Of a stretch of 55,561 nt of DNA, positions 34,834-44,218 are shown piece after piece (positions within the stretch are counted from its first letter, which is position 1; the number at the start of each line of letters is the position of its first letter). A program made the translations under genes and the position numbers. The notes under the pieces are model-generated. The model was not told the DNA's origin and searched no databases. It worked only from the letters and a program-made list of their open reading frames with translations. This stretch comes from JANXPZ01 sp033853925. GTDB lineage: Bacteria > Eisenbacteria > RBG-16-71-46. Where the stretch lies: the NCBI GenBank assembly GCA_033853925.1, contig JAWOLC010000027.1:1-55561 (forward strand), in the 5' to 3' direction.

Positions 34834-35268
34834 ATGCGCAAGATCTCCCTGCACCTCGCCACCATCCTGGCGGTGCTCCCCCTCGTGGCGGGCACCGACC
34901 CGTGCACGGTCGGGGCGCTCATTGGGCGCGCCTCGCTCGTCTGCGTCGCCCGAGTGGAGGCTATGCTGGCGCTGGCCGCGCAGAGCGCGCCGTCGGCCTG
35001 CGAGCGTTGCGGCCCGGCGGCTCCGGATCCCCGCCGCCCCCAGCCGCGAGGCGACACCTGCTGCGATCTCAAGCCGCAGGCGCCCGGCAGGCCCGAGCAG
35101 CCGGGCATCGCGCTCGCGTCCACGGCGGCGCATCCCCTCTGCCTCGCGCACGCCGCGCTTCCCGCCCCCGGAACCGCGTGGGTCGGGGCCGGCTCGGGGG
35201 GATCCGACGAGTCACCCCCCGGGCAGCCGCGGCCCTCTCCTCTTCCCCGCGCTCCTCCACTCTCCTAG
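34834..35268 (+). CDS. Cys-rich exported protein upstream of the Cus-type efflux genes
   Basis: This 144-residue protein starts with a signal peptide (ISLHLATILAVLPLVAG). It has seven Cys in the mature part: 24, 37, 56, 59, 76, 77 and 103, including CERC and a CC pair, plus His near HPLCLAH. The C-terminal 35 residues are Pro/Ser/Gly-rich. Its place before cusCBA and its thiol content suggest periplasmic copper or silver binding (inference). A GTG-less, weak ribosome site precedes the ATG. The next gene is 247 bp away. Confidence 0.55.
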   Translation: MRKISLHLATILAVLPLVAGTDPCTVGALIGRASLVCVARVEAMLALAAQSAPSACERCGPAAPDPRRPQPRGDTCCDLKPQAPGRPEQPGIALASTAAHPLCLAHAALPAPGTAWVGAGSGGSDESPPGQPRPSPLPRAPPLS

Positions 35269-35397
35269 GCTCCGCTCGAGAGTTCCTCGTGCGCCGCGCC
35301 TGTGCGCGGAGCGCCCGTCGGGCGCCCGCCGACTGCGGCGTGCGGATGGAGTCTGCGGCGGGGCCTGTCTCTCGCTGAGCCGGGCGCAACGGCCCGG

Positions 35398-35415
35398 CGC
35401 GCGCTGAAGCGCGCG
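35398..35415 (+). promoter_or_regulatory. GC hairpin in the leader of the efflux operon
   Basis: A perfect 7-bp stem (35398-35404 with 35409-35415) encloses a TGAA tetraloop, about 100 bp before cusC. It could be a terminator of the preceding gene or an attenuator; there is no T-run. Confidence 0.35.
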
Positions 35416-35515
35416 TTCATTCCCATCGGCGGCGTCGCGTGTCGTCCCCGACAGGCGGCGCGTGCCGAGCGAGAACCCGCCGCCCGCAGGCTTGCGGCGG
35501 CGAGAGGAGAGGCAC

Positions 35516-36805
35516 ATGAGCAAAGGAGCGGCCCTCACGGCGCTGGTCCTGGTCCTGAGCGGCGTCCGTCCGGTCCAGGCCCTGGATCTGGAGACCGCGC
35601 TGCGCCAGGTGGCCTCGGCCAACCCGACGCTGGCCGCGCGCCGCGCGATGACCGAGGCGGCACGGCGGCGCGTGGCCCCGGCCGGGGCCTGGGAATCGCC
35701 CATGCTCGAGGTGGGCGCGCTGAACGTGCCGACCAGCGGCCGGTTCGACATGGATCCGATGACCATGAAGATGGTCGGGGTCTCCCAGCGAGTCCCCATC
35801 TTCGGGGCCAACGGGCTCAATCGGCGCTCCGCCACGGCGGCCGCCACCGCCGAGAGCGAGGCGAGCGTGATGACGGCCTACGAGACCTTCGGCATGGCCC
35901 TGGAAGCCTATGCCGGGGCGTACTACGCCGGACTCCGCGAGCGCGGAGCCGTGGACCATCAGGCGGCCATGGACGGTCTCGTGCGCTCGGCGCGTGCCCG
36001 CTACGAATCGGGCAGCGGCCGGCTCGAGGACGTCCTGCGCGCCGAGGCCGAGCGGGCCCGCACGCTGGCCGATCTGGCGGCCTTCCGCGCCGAGGCCGAG
36101 GCTGCGCGGGCCCGGCTCGACGCGCTGCGCGGGGTCGAGCCGGGCGCGCCGGCGGACACGCTGGCGCCGCCACCCCTGGCGCCGGTGCCCGCGGAACCCG
36201 CCGCCTGGCTGGCGGCGGTGGCTCCCGAGCACCCACGCCTCGCCGAGATGGCGGCCCAGGCGAGCCGCTACCGGCTCGCGGCCAGGGCCGCCCGCCGCCT
36301 GCTCTGGCCGGACCTCCAGCTCGGCGCCTCGTACGGAGTGCGCGAGCCGATCCTGGGGGTGAAGCAGGACAACATGTACTCCGTGACGCTCGGCTTCATG
36401 GTGCCGATCTTCGCCCGCAGCCGGGAGCTTTCCATGGGAGCGGAGATGGATGCCATGGCCGAGGCGAGCCAGGCGGATCGCCGGGCCGCGGAGCTGGACC
36501 TGCGGGAGCAGGTGACTTCCGCATGGGCGGCGGCCGCCGCGGCGCAGCGCTCGGTGGGCCTGCTCGCCGACACCGTGCTCGTGACCCAGCGGCAGGCGGT
36601 CGAAGCCTCGTGGGTCGCGTACCGCGCCGGCGCCACCGATCTGTGGCGGGTCTTCGAGGCCAGCCACGCGCTCTACGAGGATCAGATCGACCTCCAGCGC
36701 GCCCACGAGGACCTGGCTCGAGCCCAGGCGCGCTTCCTCTCGCTCACCGGCCGCGGCGATCTGCTCGGGGTCTCGCTTCCGCCGTCCCCAGGGAGTCCAC
36801 GATGA
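35516..36805 (+). CDS. cusC: TolC/CusC-type outer membrane efflux channel
   Basis: This 429-residue protein starts with a signal peptide ending near SGVRPVQA. Two repeated OEP (outer membrane efflux protein) domains form the helical and barrel halves of the trimeric channel (LDLETALRQVASANPTLAARRA, LAARAARRLLWPDLQLGASYG). A Met-rich segment, FDMDPMTMKMVGVSQ, lies near residue 80. Together with CusB and CusA it would move metal ions across the outer membrane. GAGGAGAGG precedes the ATG. The stop overlaps the cusB start. Confidence 0.9.
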   Translation: MSKGAALTALVLVLSGVRPVQALDLETALRQVASANPTLAARRAMTEAARRRVAPAGAWESPMLEVGALNVPTSGRFDMDPMTMKMVGVSQRVPIFGANGLNRRSATAAATAESEASVMTAYETFGMALEAYAGAYYAGLRERGAVDHQAAMDGLVRSARARYESGSGRLEDVLRAEAERARTLADLAAFRAEAEAARARLDALRGVEPGAPADTLAPPPLAPVPAEPAAWLAAVAPEHPRLAEMAAQASRYRLAARAARRLLWPDLQLGASYGVREPILGVKQDNMYSVTLGFMVPIFARSRELSMGAEMDAMAEASQADRRAAELDLREQVTSAWAAAAAAQRSVGLLADTVLVTQRQAVEASWVAYRAGATDLWRVFEASHALYEDQIDLQRAHEDLARAQARFLSLTGRGDLLGVSLPPSPGSPR

Positions 36806-38274
36806 ACGAATTCGAGAAGAGCCAGGTCCCGGGCGGCGCGAAGCCGGAAGGCGACGCGGCGCCGCCCGCCTCCACCCTCCACCGGCCGCCGCCCGGCGCG
36901 CACTTCATGAACGTCCTCCGCTGGGCGCTCTTCGCCGGACTGCTGGTCCTCGCCGTGATCAGCATCGGCAGCTACGTGGCGTGGCGCCGCGCTCCGGCGG
37001 GGGAGACTCGCGTGGCCAAGAAGGCGCTCTACCGCTGTCCCATGCATCCGAGCTACACGTCCGACAAGCCGGGCGAGTGTCCGATCTGCGGCATGACGCT
37101 CGAGCGGATCCCCACGTCGGAGGCGAAGGCCGCGGTGCGTCCCACGACGGACGTGCCGGGCCTCTCCGACGTACAGATCACGCCCGAGCGAGTACAGCTC
37201 ATCGGCGTGCGCACGACCGTGGTCCAGCGCCGGCCCCTGGGCGGGCGGCTCGAGCTGGTGGGCTTCGTCACTCCCGACGAGGCGCACCTCAGCCGCTTCC
37301 AGCTCCGGGTCGCGGGCTGGGTGCAGCGGCTGTACGTGAATCGGACCGGCGAGAGCGTGCGGCGTGGGCAGCCCGTGCTCGCGCTCTACAGCCCCGAGCT
37401 GTTCCAGTCGGAGCAGGAGTACCTCATCGAGCGCTCCGGGCGCGACTCCCTGCCGGGGCCGGACGCCGGCACGTCGGCGGCGGACGAGCGCCTGCGCCTC
37501 CTCGGCGTGCCGGAGGAGGAGATCAGCCGCCTGGCGCGGGAGCGCGCGGCGGCGACGCACCTGACGCTCCACTCGCCCTTCGCGGGCACGGTGCTCGAGC
37601 GCGGGGTGACCGAGGGACAGTACGTGGGCGCGGACACGCCGCTCCTGACGCTCGCCGATCTGTCGCGCGTCTGGGTGCTGGCCGACGTCTACGAGATGGA
37701 CGTGACCCGCGTGCACGTCGGGGACCCGGTGCGTTTCGAGGCCCAGGCTCTGCCCGACCACCCGTTCGCGGGGCGGGTGGACTTCGTCTACCCAACGGTC
37801 TCGAACCAGACTCGCACGGTGAAGGTGCGGGTCGGCCTCGACAACCGCCAGGGGCTGCTCAAGCCCGGGATGTACGGCCGGGTCCTGCTGACCGGGCGGG
37901 GCGCCCCCACGCTGGTGCTGCCGTCGGAGGCGGTGGTGGCCACGGGCGAGCACAGCTACGTCTTCCTCGTTCGAGGTGCGGGTCACTTCGAGCCGCGGCT
38001 CGTGACGACCGGGCTCGTGGACGGCGACGACGTCCAGCTCCTCTCGGGCGTCGCGGCGGGCGACACGGTGGTGGCGAGCGCCTCGTTCCTGATCGACTCG
38101 GAGAGCCGACTCAAGGCGGCGATCGAGGGCATGGGGGCCGCGCCGGCGATGCCGGGCATGCCCGGCATGGAGATGCCGGGGGCGCCGCCGAGCCCGCCCC
38201 CTGCCAAGGGCAGCCAGGGCATGCCGGGCATGAGCGATCCGGCCCGGCCCGGCCGGGGCGGAGGCCGGCCATGA
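36802..38274 (+). CDS. cusB: CusB-type periplasmic adaptor with heavy-metal-binding domain and Met-rich tail
   Basis: The 490-residue membrane fusion protein has an N-terminal anchor helix near residues 37-58. A YHS-like heavy-metal-binding domain follows (YRCPMHPSYTSDKPGECPICGM), with Cys, Met and His ligands. The lipoyl and alpha-hairpin part (VAGWVQRLYVNRTGESV, RGQPVLALYSPEL) and beta-barrel (GDPVRFEAQALPDHPFAG) come next. The C-terminal 40 residues repeat MPGM/MPG units, a Met-rich segment suited to Cu(I) or Ag(I). In Cus systems CusB hands metal to CusA. Overlaps at both ends couple it to cusC and cusA. Confidence 0.92.
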   Translation: MNEFEKSQVPGGAKPEGDAAPPASTLHRPPPGAHFMNVLRWALFAGLLVLAVISIGSYVAWRRAPAGETRVAKKALYRCPMHPSYTSDKPGECPICGMTLERIPTSEAKAAVRPTTDVPGLSDVQITPERVQLIGVRTTVVQRRPLGGRLELVGFVTPDEAHLSRFQLRVAGWVQRLYVNRTGESVRRGQPVLALYSPELFQSEQEYLIERSGRDSLPGPDAGTSAADERLRLLGVPEEEISRLARERAAATHLTLHSPFAGTVLERGVTEGQYVGADTPLLTLADLSRVWVLADVYEMDVTRVHVGDPVRFEAQALPDHPFAGRVDFVYPTVSNQTRTVKVRVGLDNRQGLLKPGMYGRVLLTGRGAPTLVLPSEAVVATGEHSYVFLVRGAGHFEPRLVTTGLVDGDDVQLLSGVAAGDTVVASASFLIDSESRLKAAIEGMGAAPAMPGMPGMEMPGAPPSPPPAKGSQGMPGMSDPARPGRGGGRP

Positions 38275-41200
38275 TCGGGCGCGTGATCGAGTTCTGCGCG
38301 ACGCACCGCGCCCTGGTGCTCATCGCCACCGCCTTCGTGGTGGCGGGGTCCGTGATCGCGGTGAGGAGCGTGCCGCTCGACGCCATCCCCGACCTCTCGG
38401 ATCCCCAGGTCATCGTCTTCACCGAGTGGATGGGACGGAGCCCCGACCTGGTCGAGGACCAGATCACCTACCCGATCGTCTCGGCGCTGCTCGGGGCGCC
38501 CCGGGTCGAGGCGGTGCGCGGCCAGTCCATGTTCGGGATGAGCTTCATCTACGTGATCTTCAAGGAGGGAACGAACCTCTACTGGGCGCGCAGCCGCGTG
38601 CTCGAGTACATGAGCAGCATTCGCGGGCGCCTGCCCCAGGGCGTGAACCCGGTGATCGGCCCGGACGCCACCTCGGTGGGCTGGGTGTTCCAGTACGCCC
38701 TCGTGGACGAGACCGGGCAGCACGATCTGGCCGAGCTGCGCACGTTCCAGGACTTCAACCTGCGCTACGCGCTGGCCAGCGTGCCCGGCGTGGCCGAGGT
38801 GGCCACGGTGGGCGGGTACCAGAGGCAGTACCAGGTCGAGATCAACCCCGACAGGCTCCACTCCTACGGGCTCTCGCTCGTGGACGTCAGCGACGCGATC
38901 CGGCGCAGCAACTCGGACGTGGGCGGGCGGGTGATCGAGATGTCGGGGCGTGAGTACTTCGTGCGCGGCCGCGGGTACGTGAAGAGCCTCGACGACCTGC
39001 GCGAGGTCGCCCTCGGGGTGGATCGCCGCACGGGCACGCCGATCCGGGTCGGCGACGTGGGCACGGTCTCCTTCGGCCCCGACATCCGCCGGGGAGTCGC
39101 CGAGCTGGACGGCGAGGGGGAGGCGGTGGGCGGGACCGTCGTCATGCGCTACGGGGAGAACGCCCTGCACGTGATCGAGCGGGTCAAGCAGAAGCTGGCC
39201 GAGATCCGCTCCTCGTTTCCCCCGGGCGTCGAGCTGAAGGTCGTCTACGACCGCTCCGGCCTGATCGACCGGGCGATCGACACGCTGAAGCACACGCTGC
39301 TCGAGGAAGGCATCGTGGTGAGCCTCGTCATCTTCCTCTTCCTCCTCCACTTCCGCAGCACGCTCGTGCCGGTGCTGTCGCTGCCCGTGGCCGTGGGGCT
39401 GGCGTTCGTGCCCATGTACTTCCTCGGCATCAACTCGAACATCATGAGCCTCGGCGGCATCGCCATCGCCGTCGGCGCCATGGTGGACGCGGCGATCGTC
39501 CTGGTGGAGAACGCCCACAAGCACCTGGAGACCGCTCCCGCCGGCGCGGACCGCCACCGGGTCCTGATCGAGGCGGCGAAGGAGGTGGGCCCGCCCATCT
39601 TCTTCTCGCTGCTCATCATCACCGTGGCCTTCCTCCCCATCTTCGCCCTGAACGGGCAGGCGGGCCGCCTCTTCAAGCCCCTGGCCTACACCAAGACCTT
39701 CTCGATGGCCTTCGCGGCCCTGGTCTCGATCACCCTGGCCCCGGCGCTGATGAGCCTCTTCGTCCGCGGGAAGATCAAGCACGAGAAGGACCATCCGGTC
39801 TCGCGGATCATGATCTCGGTCTACCGGCCCTTCGCCTGGGTGGCGCTCAAGAACCCGAAGACCACGATCGCCATCGGGCTCGCGGCGCTGCTCTCCGCCG
39901 TGCCCATGGCCCTGCGTCTCGGCCACGAATTCATGCCGCCCCTGAACGAGGGCGACATGCTCTACATGCCCACGACGTTCCCCAACATCTCGATCGAGGA
40001 GGCCAAGCGCTCCCTCCAGATCCAGGATCGGCTGATCCGCACCGTGCCCGAGGTCGAGCGCGTCTTCGGCAAGGCCGGGCGCTCGGAGACGCCCACGGAC
40101 CCGGCTCCGCTGTCGATGGTCGAGACCGTGGTGAAGCTCAGGCCGCGCGAGCAGTGGCGGCTGATCGACCGGCCCCGCTGGTACACGAGCTGGGCGCCCG
40201 AGTGGCTGAAACCCGTCTTCCGCCCGCTCTGGCCCGACCGCCGGCGGATCACCTGGGCCGAGCTGACGGAGGAGCTGAATCGCGTGGTCCGGCTGCCCGG
40301 CTGGACGAACGCCTGGACCATGCCGATCAAGACCCGCGTGGACATGCTCTCGACCGGCATCCGCACGCCGATCGGGATCAAGATCTTCGGCGCCGATCTC
40401 GACACGCTGGATCGGATCGGCACCGACCTCGAGCACGTCGTCTCGCGGGTTCCCGACACGCGCAGCGTCTACGCGGATCGCAACACCGGCGGCCTCTACC
40501 TCGACATCACGCCCGACCGCGAAGCCATCGCCCGCTACGGGCTCACCGTGGGAGATGTGCAGGACGTGATCGAGGCGGCGGTGGGGGGCGAGCCCATCGC
40601 GACCACGGTCGAAGGCCGCGATCGCTTCACCATCAACGTGCGCTATCCCCAGGCGTTCCGCGACGACATCGAGCGCCTGCGCCACGTCCTGGTCCCGCTG
40701 CCCATGCGCGGCGCCGGGGCGCCGGCCGGGGGCGGCATGGGCGGCGCCGCCGGCGGCACGGGCGCCGCGCCCGACCGCTCGGGGGTGCGGCTGGCCTCGG
40801 CCGGGGCCTCGGACGCGGGCGGCCTGCTGGCGCAGGCCATGGGCCCCGAGACGCCGAAGGGCGGCGGCCCGTCCATGAGCGGGGGAGCGGGCGGCATGAG
40901 CCCGAGCGGTGGGATGAGCGGCGGGGAGGCGGGAAACGCGCTGCCGCCCGCCACCGCGGGCGGCCCGCAGGAGTTCGAGCAATGGAACGACACGGGCGGC
41001 CAGCACGTGCCGCTGGGACAGCTCGCCGACCTCCGCATCGTCAACGGCTCTCCCATGATCCGCGACGAGCAGGGGATGCTGACCGGCTACGTCTACGTGG
41101 ACATGGATCCGGCGAAGCGCGACATCGGCGGGTACGTGGCGTCGGCGAAGCGGGCGGTCGAGAAGGACGTGAAGCTGCCGCCGGGCTACTCGCTGAAGTG

Positions 41201-41786
41201 GACCGGCCAGTACGAGCTGCTCCAGTCCATGCAGCAGCGCATGAAGTTCGTCGTGCCCCTCACGCTGGTGATCGTGCTGCTGCTGCTCTATCTCAACTTC
41301 GGCAACCTGACCGAGTCGCTGATCGTGCTCGCCTCGGTGCCGTTCGCGCTGGTGGGCAGCGTCTGGCTGATGGCGCTCCTCCACTACAACCTCTCGACCG
41401 CGGTCTGGGTCGGGATCATCGCCCTGGTGGGCCTCGCCGCGCAGACGGGCGTGGTGATGGTGGTCTACTGCGACACCGCCTACCACCGCTGGAAGCGCGA
41501 GGGGCGCATCCGCGACCTGGACGACATCGTCGAGGCCACGCTGGAGGGCTCGGTGCAGCGCGTCCGCCCCAAGCTCATGACCGTCGCCACCATGATGATC
41601 GGCCTCGTGCCGCTCCTCTGGTCGCAGGGCGCCGGCGCCGACGTGATGAAGCGCGTCGCCGCGCCCATGGTGGGCGGGCTCGTCACCTCGGCGTTCCTGA
41701 CGCTCGAGATCATCCCGGTCGTGTACACCTACTGGCGCTACGCGCAGCTCAAGCGCGAGCAGAAGCAGCCGAGCGTCGTGGTGTGA
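38271..41786 (+). CDS. cusA: CusA-type RND heavy-metal efflux pump with a Gly/Ser/Met-rich insertion
   Basis: The 1171-residue protein is the proton-driven inner membrane pump of the Cus/Czc family. Features include 12 transmembrane helices, SVPLDAIPDLSDPQVIV, EWMGRSPDLVEDQITYPI, GAMVDAAIVLVENAHKHLE with the charged helix 4, and YRPFAWVALKNPKTTIAIGL. Residues about 812-900 (nt 40704-40970) are an extra low-complexity stretch of Gly, Ala, Ser, Pro and Met within the periplasmic porter part. The family is about 1030-1050 residues, so the insertion accounts for most of the excess. The Met-rich neighbourhood favours Cu(I)/Ag(I) over zinc, but this is not proven. Confidence 0.94.
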   Translation: MIGRVIEFCATHRALVLIATAFVVAGSVIAVRSVPLDAIPDLSDPQVIVFTEWMGRSPDLVEDQITYPIVSALLGAPRVEAVRGQSMFGMSFIYVIFKEGTNLYWARSRVLEYMSSIRGRLPQGVNPVIGPDATSVGWVFQYALVDETGQHDLAELRTFQDFNLRYALASVPGVAEVATVGGYQRQYQVEINPDRLHSYGLSLVDVSDAIRRSNSDVGGRVIEMSGREYFVRGRGYVKSLDDLREVALGVDRRTGTPIRVGDVGTVSFGPDIRRGVAELDGEGEAVGGTVVMRYGENALHVIERVKQKLAEIRSSFPPGVELKVVYDRSGLIDRAIDTLKHTLLEEGIVVSLVIFLFLLHFRSTLVPVLSLPVAVGLAFVPMYFLGINSNIMSLGGIAIAVGAMVDAAIVLVENAHKHLETAPAGADRHRVLIEAAKEVGPPIFFSLLIITVAFLPIFALNGQAGRLFKPLAYTKTFSMAFAALVSITLAPALMSLFVRGKIKHEKDHPVSRIMISVYRPFAWVALKNPKTTIAIGLAALLSAVPMALRLGHEFMPPLNEGDMLYMPTTFPNISIEEAKRSLQIQDRLIRTVPEVERVFGKAGRSETPTDPAPLSMVETVVKLRPREQWRLIDRPRWYTSWAPEWLKPVFRPLWPDRRRITWAELTEELNRVVRLPGWTNAWTMPIKTRVDMLSTGIRTPIGIKIFGADLDTLDRIGTDLEHVVSRVPDTRSVYADRNTGGLYLDITPDREAIARYGLTVGDVQDVIEAAVGGEPIATTVEGRDRFTINVRYPQAFRDDIERLRHVLVPLPMRGAGAPAGGGMGGAAGGTGAAPDRSGVRLASAGASDAGGLLAQAMGPETPKGGGPSMSGGAGGMSPSGGMSGGEAGNALPPATAGGPQEFEQWNDTGGQHVPLGQLADLRIVNGSPMIRDEQGMLTGYVYVDMDPAKRDIGGYVASAKRAVEKDVKLPPGYSLKWTGQYELLQSMQQRMKFVVPLTLVIVLLLLYLNFGNLTESLIVLASVPFALVGSVWLMALLHYNLSTAVWVGIIALVGLAAQTGVVMVVYCDTAYHRWKREGRIRDLDDIVEATLEGSVQRVRPKLMTVATMMIGLVPLLWSQGAGADVMKRVAAPMVGGLVTSAFLTLEIIPVVYTYWRYAQLKREQKQPSVVV

Positions 41787-42229
41787 GCGCCGCCGAGCGC
41801 GGGATCGACGGCGGCGCAGGCGGGAACCGGAAGGCGATCAGAGGCACCATGCGCTCGCCTTCCGCTCCCCGCCCGCGTGGCCCAGCGAGGGTGGAGGGCG
41901 TCGCCCTGCGGGCCTCCGCGCTCCTCGTGCGCTTCCGCTGGCCGCGGAGCGCGCCCGAAAACGCTCCACCCCGCTCGCCGTCGGGCTCGCGGGGTGGAGA
42001 AACCGGGAGAGGCATCCAAAGTCTTGAGGGCCGCACCCAAGGGTCTTCGAACACGCTCTCCCAAACTCGTGCCTTCTGATGCCCCCCGCCCTGCGGGAGA
42101 TTCAGGGCTCTTCGGGTCGCGGAAGGAACTGCCCTCGCCGCCGCCGCGGCGCAGCGGCGCGGAGAGGGACGGGCTGCACGAGCCACGGCCGAACTCGCTC
42201 GGGTCGCGGCGCGCGCGGCCCGTCTCGGC
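41787..42229. other. Intergenic region between cusA and the trehalose operon (convergent)
   Basis: No gene is supported in this 443-bp gap. Its most notable element is a perfect inverted repeat at 41964-41999 (listed separately). The remaining sequence has short open frames without ribosome sites. A moderately AT-richer patch lies at 42000-42080. Confidence 0.5.
41964..41999 (-). terminator. Perfect 11-bp inverted repeat, probable terminator of the leftward trehalose operon
   Basis: CTCCACCCCGC (41964-41974) pairs with GCGGGGTGGAG (41989-41999) around a 14-nt loop. Read leftward, the stem is followed by GCGTTTTCGG, a short T-run. This suits termination of leftward transcription 230 bp after the glycosyltransferase gene. 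Read rightward there is no T-run. Confidence 0.5.
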
Positions 42230-43468
42230 TCAGCCCGCCGCCTCGAGCAGGCGCGCGAACACCGAGAGGTAGTCGCGCGCCTCGCGCGGGTGGAGGAAGT
42301 TGTCCCGCACGTGATCGTGACCGGCGTGGCCGAGCCGGCGGCGGAGCTGCGGGGCGCGCAGCAGGCGCACGATCTGGTAGGCGCAGCCCTCGACCGAGCG
42401 CACCAGCAACCCTGTGCGCTCGTGCAGCACCTGGAGCGGGATGCCGCCCACTGCCCCCGCGACCACCGCGCGGCGCTTCCACAGCGCCTCGGACACGGTG
42501 AGGGCGAAGCCCTCGCGGATGGACTTCTGCAGGACCACGGTCGAGCGGCGCTGCAGGGCGTTGATCAGCAGGTGGGCGTCGGGAGGCAGGGCCAGCACCG
42601 AGACATCGCGGCGGCCCGCGGCCCGGGCGCGCACCTCGGCCAGCACCTCGCTTCCCTCGGGATCGTCGTCGGCGCTGCCGCCGGCCAGCACGAGGTGTGC
42701 CGTCTCCCGGCGGCGGGCGAGGAGGAAGGCGTCGATCACCCCGACCGGATCCTTCAGGCGGTCGAAGCGCGAGACCTGTGTGACCCAGGGCCGCCCGGCG
42801 GGCAGCTCGAGGGGCTCGAGCAGGGCGCGCTCCTCCGCTTCCGAGAGCTCGCGATTCTTGTCCGCGAGCGGGTCGATCGAAGGCGGGACCAACCACGCGG
42901 GGAGCGGCAGCTCGTGGACGAAGGTCTGGTGGGAGAAGACGGCCCCGTCGTAGCGCGCCACGTGCGGCGCCAGGAACTCCCAGACCGCCGGCTGCGCGTT
43001 CGACAGGTCGATGTGGCAGCGCCAGAGCCAGCGCTGCCCTGGCGCGCGCCGCAGCCCGGCCAGGAGGACGGGCTGGGGATCGTGGATCATCACCAGGTCC
43101 CCGTCCAGGGCCAGTTCGGCGGCCGCGCGCCGATTCGCCTCGAGGAAGCACTCGCGATCCTCGTCGCTCAGCACGCCGGCACGGCCGTGCAGCGTGTTGT
43201 GGATCGTCTTCGTCACGGCGTAGAAGCGCGGGTCGCCCGACATCACCTCCCAGCTCGTCGGCACGCCCAACTCGTCGAGCAGGCGCACGAGGCGATGCAG
43301 GATCTCGGCGACACCGCCCCCCGTGGAGGTGGAGTTGACCATCACCAGACGGTGGCCGCGCAGGCGGCGAGCCAGGGATTCGAGCACGCGCATGGGCCCG
43401 TCTCCGGCTACCTCCCGGTAGCGCTCGACCAGCGTCGGGCCCTCGCGCTGCACCTGGACGAGCGTCAC
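42230..43468 (-). CDS. GT4 glycosyltransferase, trehalose synthase (TreT)-like
   Basis: The 412-residue protein is a GT-B fold retaining glycosyltransferase. The N-terminal part has VMVNSTSTGGGVAEILHRLVRLL, typical of TreT and related enzymes that make trehalose from NDP-glucose and glucose. The donor site shows the EX7E motif in KSIREGFALTVSEALWK. AVVAGAVGGIPLQV and ERTGLLV are also typical. It could instead be a glucosylglycerate-type synthase, but the next-door otsA and otsB favour trehalose metabolism. The GTG at 43468 overlaps the stop of the DUF5752 gene. Confidence 0.88.
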   Translation of the reverse strand: MTLVQVQREGPTLVERYREVAGDGPMRVLESLARRLRGHRLVMVNSTSTGGGVAEILHRLVRLLDELGVPTSWEVMSGDPRFYAVTKTIHNTLHGRAGVLSDEDRECFLEANRRAAAELALDGDLVMIHDPQPVLLAGLRRAPGQRWLWRCHIDLSNAQPAVWEFLAPHVARYDGAVFSHQTFVHELPLPAWLVPPSIDPLADKNRELSEAEERALLEPLELPAGRPWVTQVSRFDRLKDPVGVIDAFLLARRRETAHLVLAGGSADDDPEGSEVLAEVRARAAGRRDVSVLALPPDAHLLINALQRRSTVVLQKSIREGFALTVSEALWKRRAVVAGAVGGIPLQVLHERTGLLVRSVEGCAYQIVRLLRAPQLRRRLGHAGHDHVRDNFLHPREARDYLSVFARLLEAAG

Positions 43469-44214
43469 GACGGCTCGCTCCCTCGCCGCAGCCGCCGCAC
43501 GAGCCCGGCCACGGCTTCGCGGCCGGCTTCGCGCCGCTCCTCCTCGGGGCGCCCCGCGGCCCGGGCCAGGCGGCGCCCGAAGTCGCTCCGCCGCCAGCGC
43601 CCCAGGACGCGCCGGCGCAGCGCCGCCAGCGGCAGGGCCTCCGCCGCGCACTCCTCCAGCATCGCGGCCAGCCGGCCGGCGTTCGCCGCTCGCAGCCACT
43701 GCGCGAGCGGCCGCGAGCCGTCGCCGAACCACGGCTCCTCGAGCAGATGGTAGAACCAGACGCTGGCGTCGGCCGCCGCCAGCAGATCGACGAGCTCGGC
43801 CGGCTCGTGCGCCACCGCCCCGGTGGGGACGGCGACGGAGTCGGCGGCGAGGAAGACGAACGCTCCGCCCTCCGGGGCGTCGCGGGCCACGCGCGTCTTC
43901 TCGGGAATCGCCTCCAGCACCTCGAGCAGGGCCGCGCGCACGGACTCGGGGCCCGCCCCCTGGGCCTGGCTGGTGAAGGCGAGGCGCTCCGCGGTCTCGC
44001 GGTCCTGGACCACGCCGTTCACCCAGGCGCTGAAGTCGTCGGCCGGAGGATCCTCGGCGTCGGGCCGGCGCAGGCTGCATTGCACCGTGTGGAAGAAGAG
44101 CGCCCGCGCCGGGACCTCGGCGAGGCCCGCGCGCAGCTCCTCGAGATTGCGGGCAAGGCGCCCCGCCGGCCGCACCAGGTGCACGACGGCCGTCAGCTCG
44201 AACTCTCTCACCAC
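43465..44214 (-). CDS. DUF5752-family protein
   Basis: The protein has 249 residues from a GTG start; a second GTG follows directly. The N-terminal half has the DUF5752 pattern: FELTAVVHLVRPAG, ARNLEELRAGLAEV, ALFFHTVQC, DDFSAWVNGVV. The function of this family is unknown; as I recall, it is found beside trehalose synthase-like glycosyltransferases. The C-terminal half has a helical Arg-rich region (LRRRVLGRWRRSDFGRRLARAAGRP). Overlap with the glycosyltransferase gene supports a joint role, perhaps as regulator or partner (inference). Confidence 0.7.
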   Translation of the reverse strand: MVREFELTAVVHLVRPAGRLARNLEELRAGLAEVPARALFFHTVQCSLRRPDAEDPPADDFSAWVNGVVQDRETAERLAFTSQAQGAGPESVRAALLEVLEAIPEKTRVARDAPEGGAFVFLAADSVAVPTGAVAHEPAELVDLLAAADASVWFYHLLEEPWFGDGSRPLAQWLRAANAGRLAAMLEECAAEALPLAALRRRVLGRWRRSDFGRRLARAAGRPEEERREAGREAVAGLVRRLRRGSEPS

Positions 44215-44218
44215 GACC

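Noticed and set aside
37983..41486. Long antisense frame opposite cusA
   Set aside because: Same effect of high GC; it is rich in His/Asp/Arg/Gly and overlaps the well-supported RND pump.
41964..41999. Inverted repeat as end of an insertion sequence
   Set aside because: No transposase or target-site duplication is nearby and the repeat lies between convergent operons, so a terminator is the simpler explanation.
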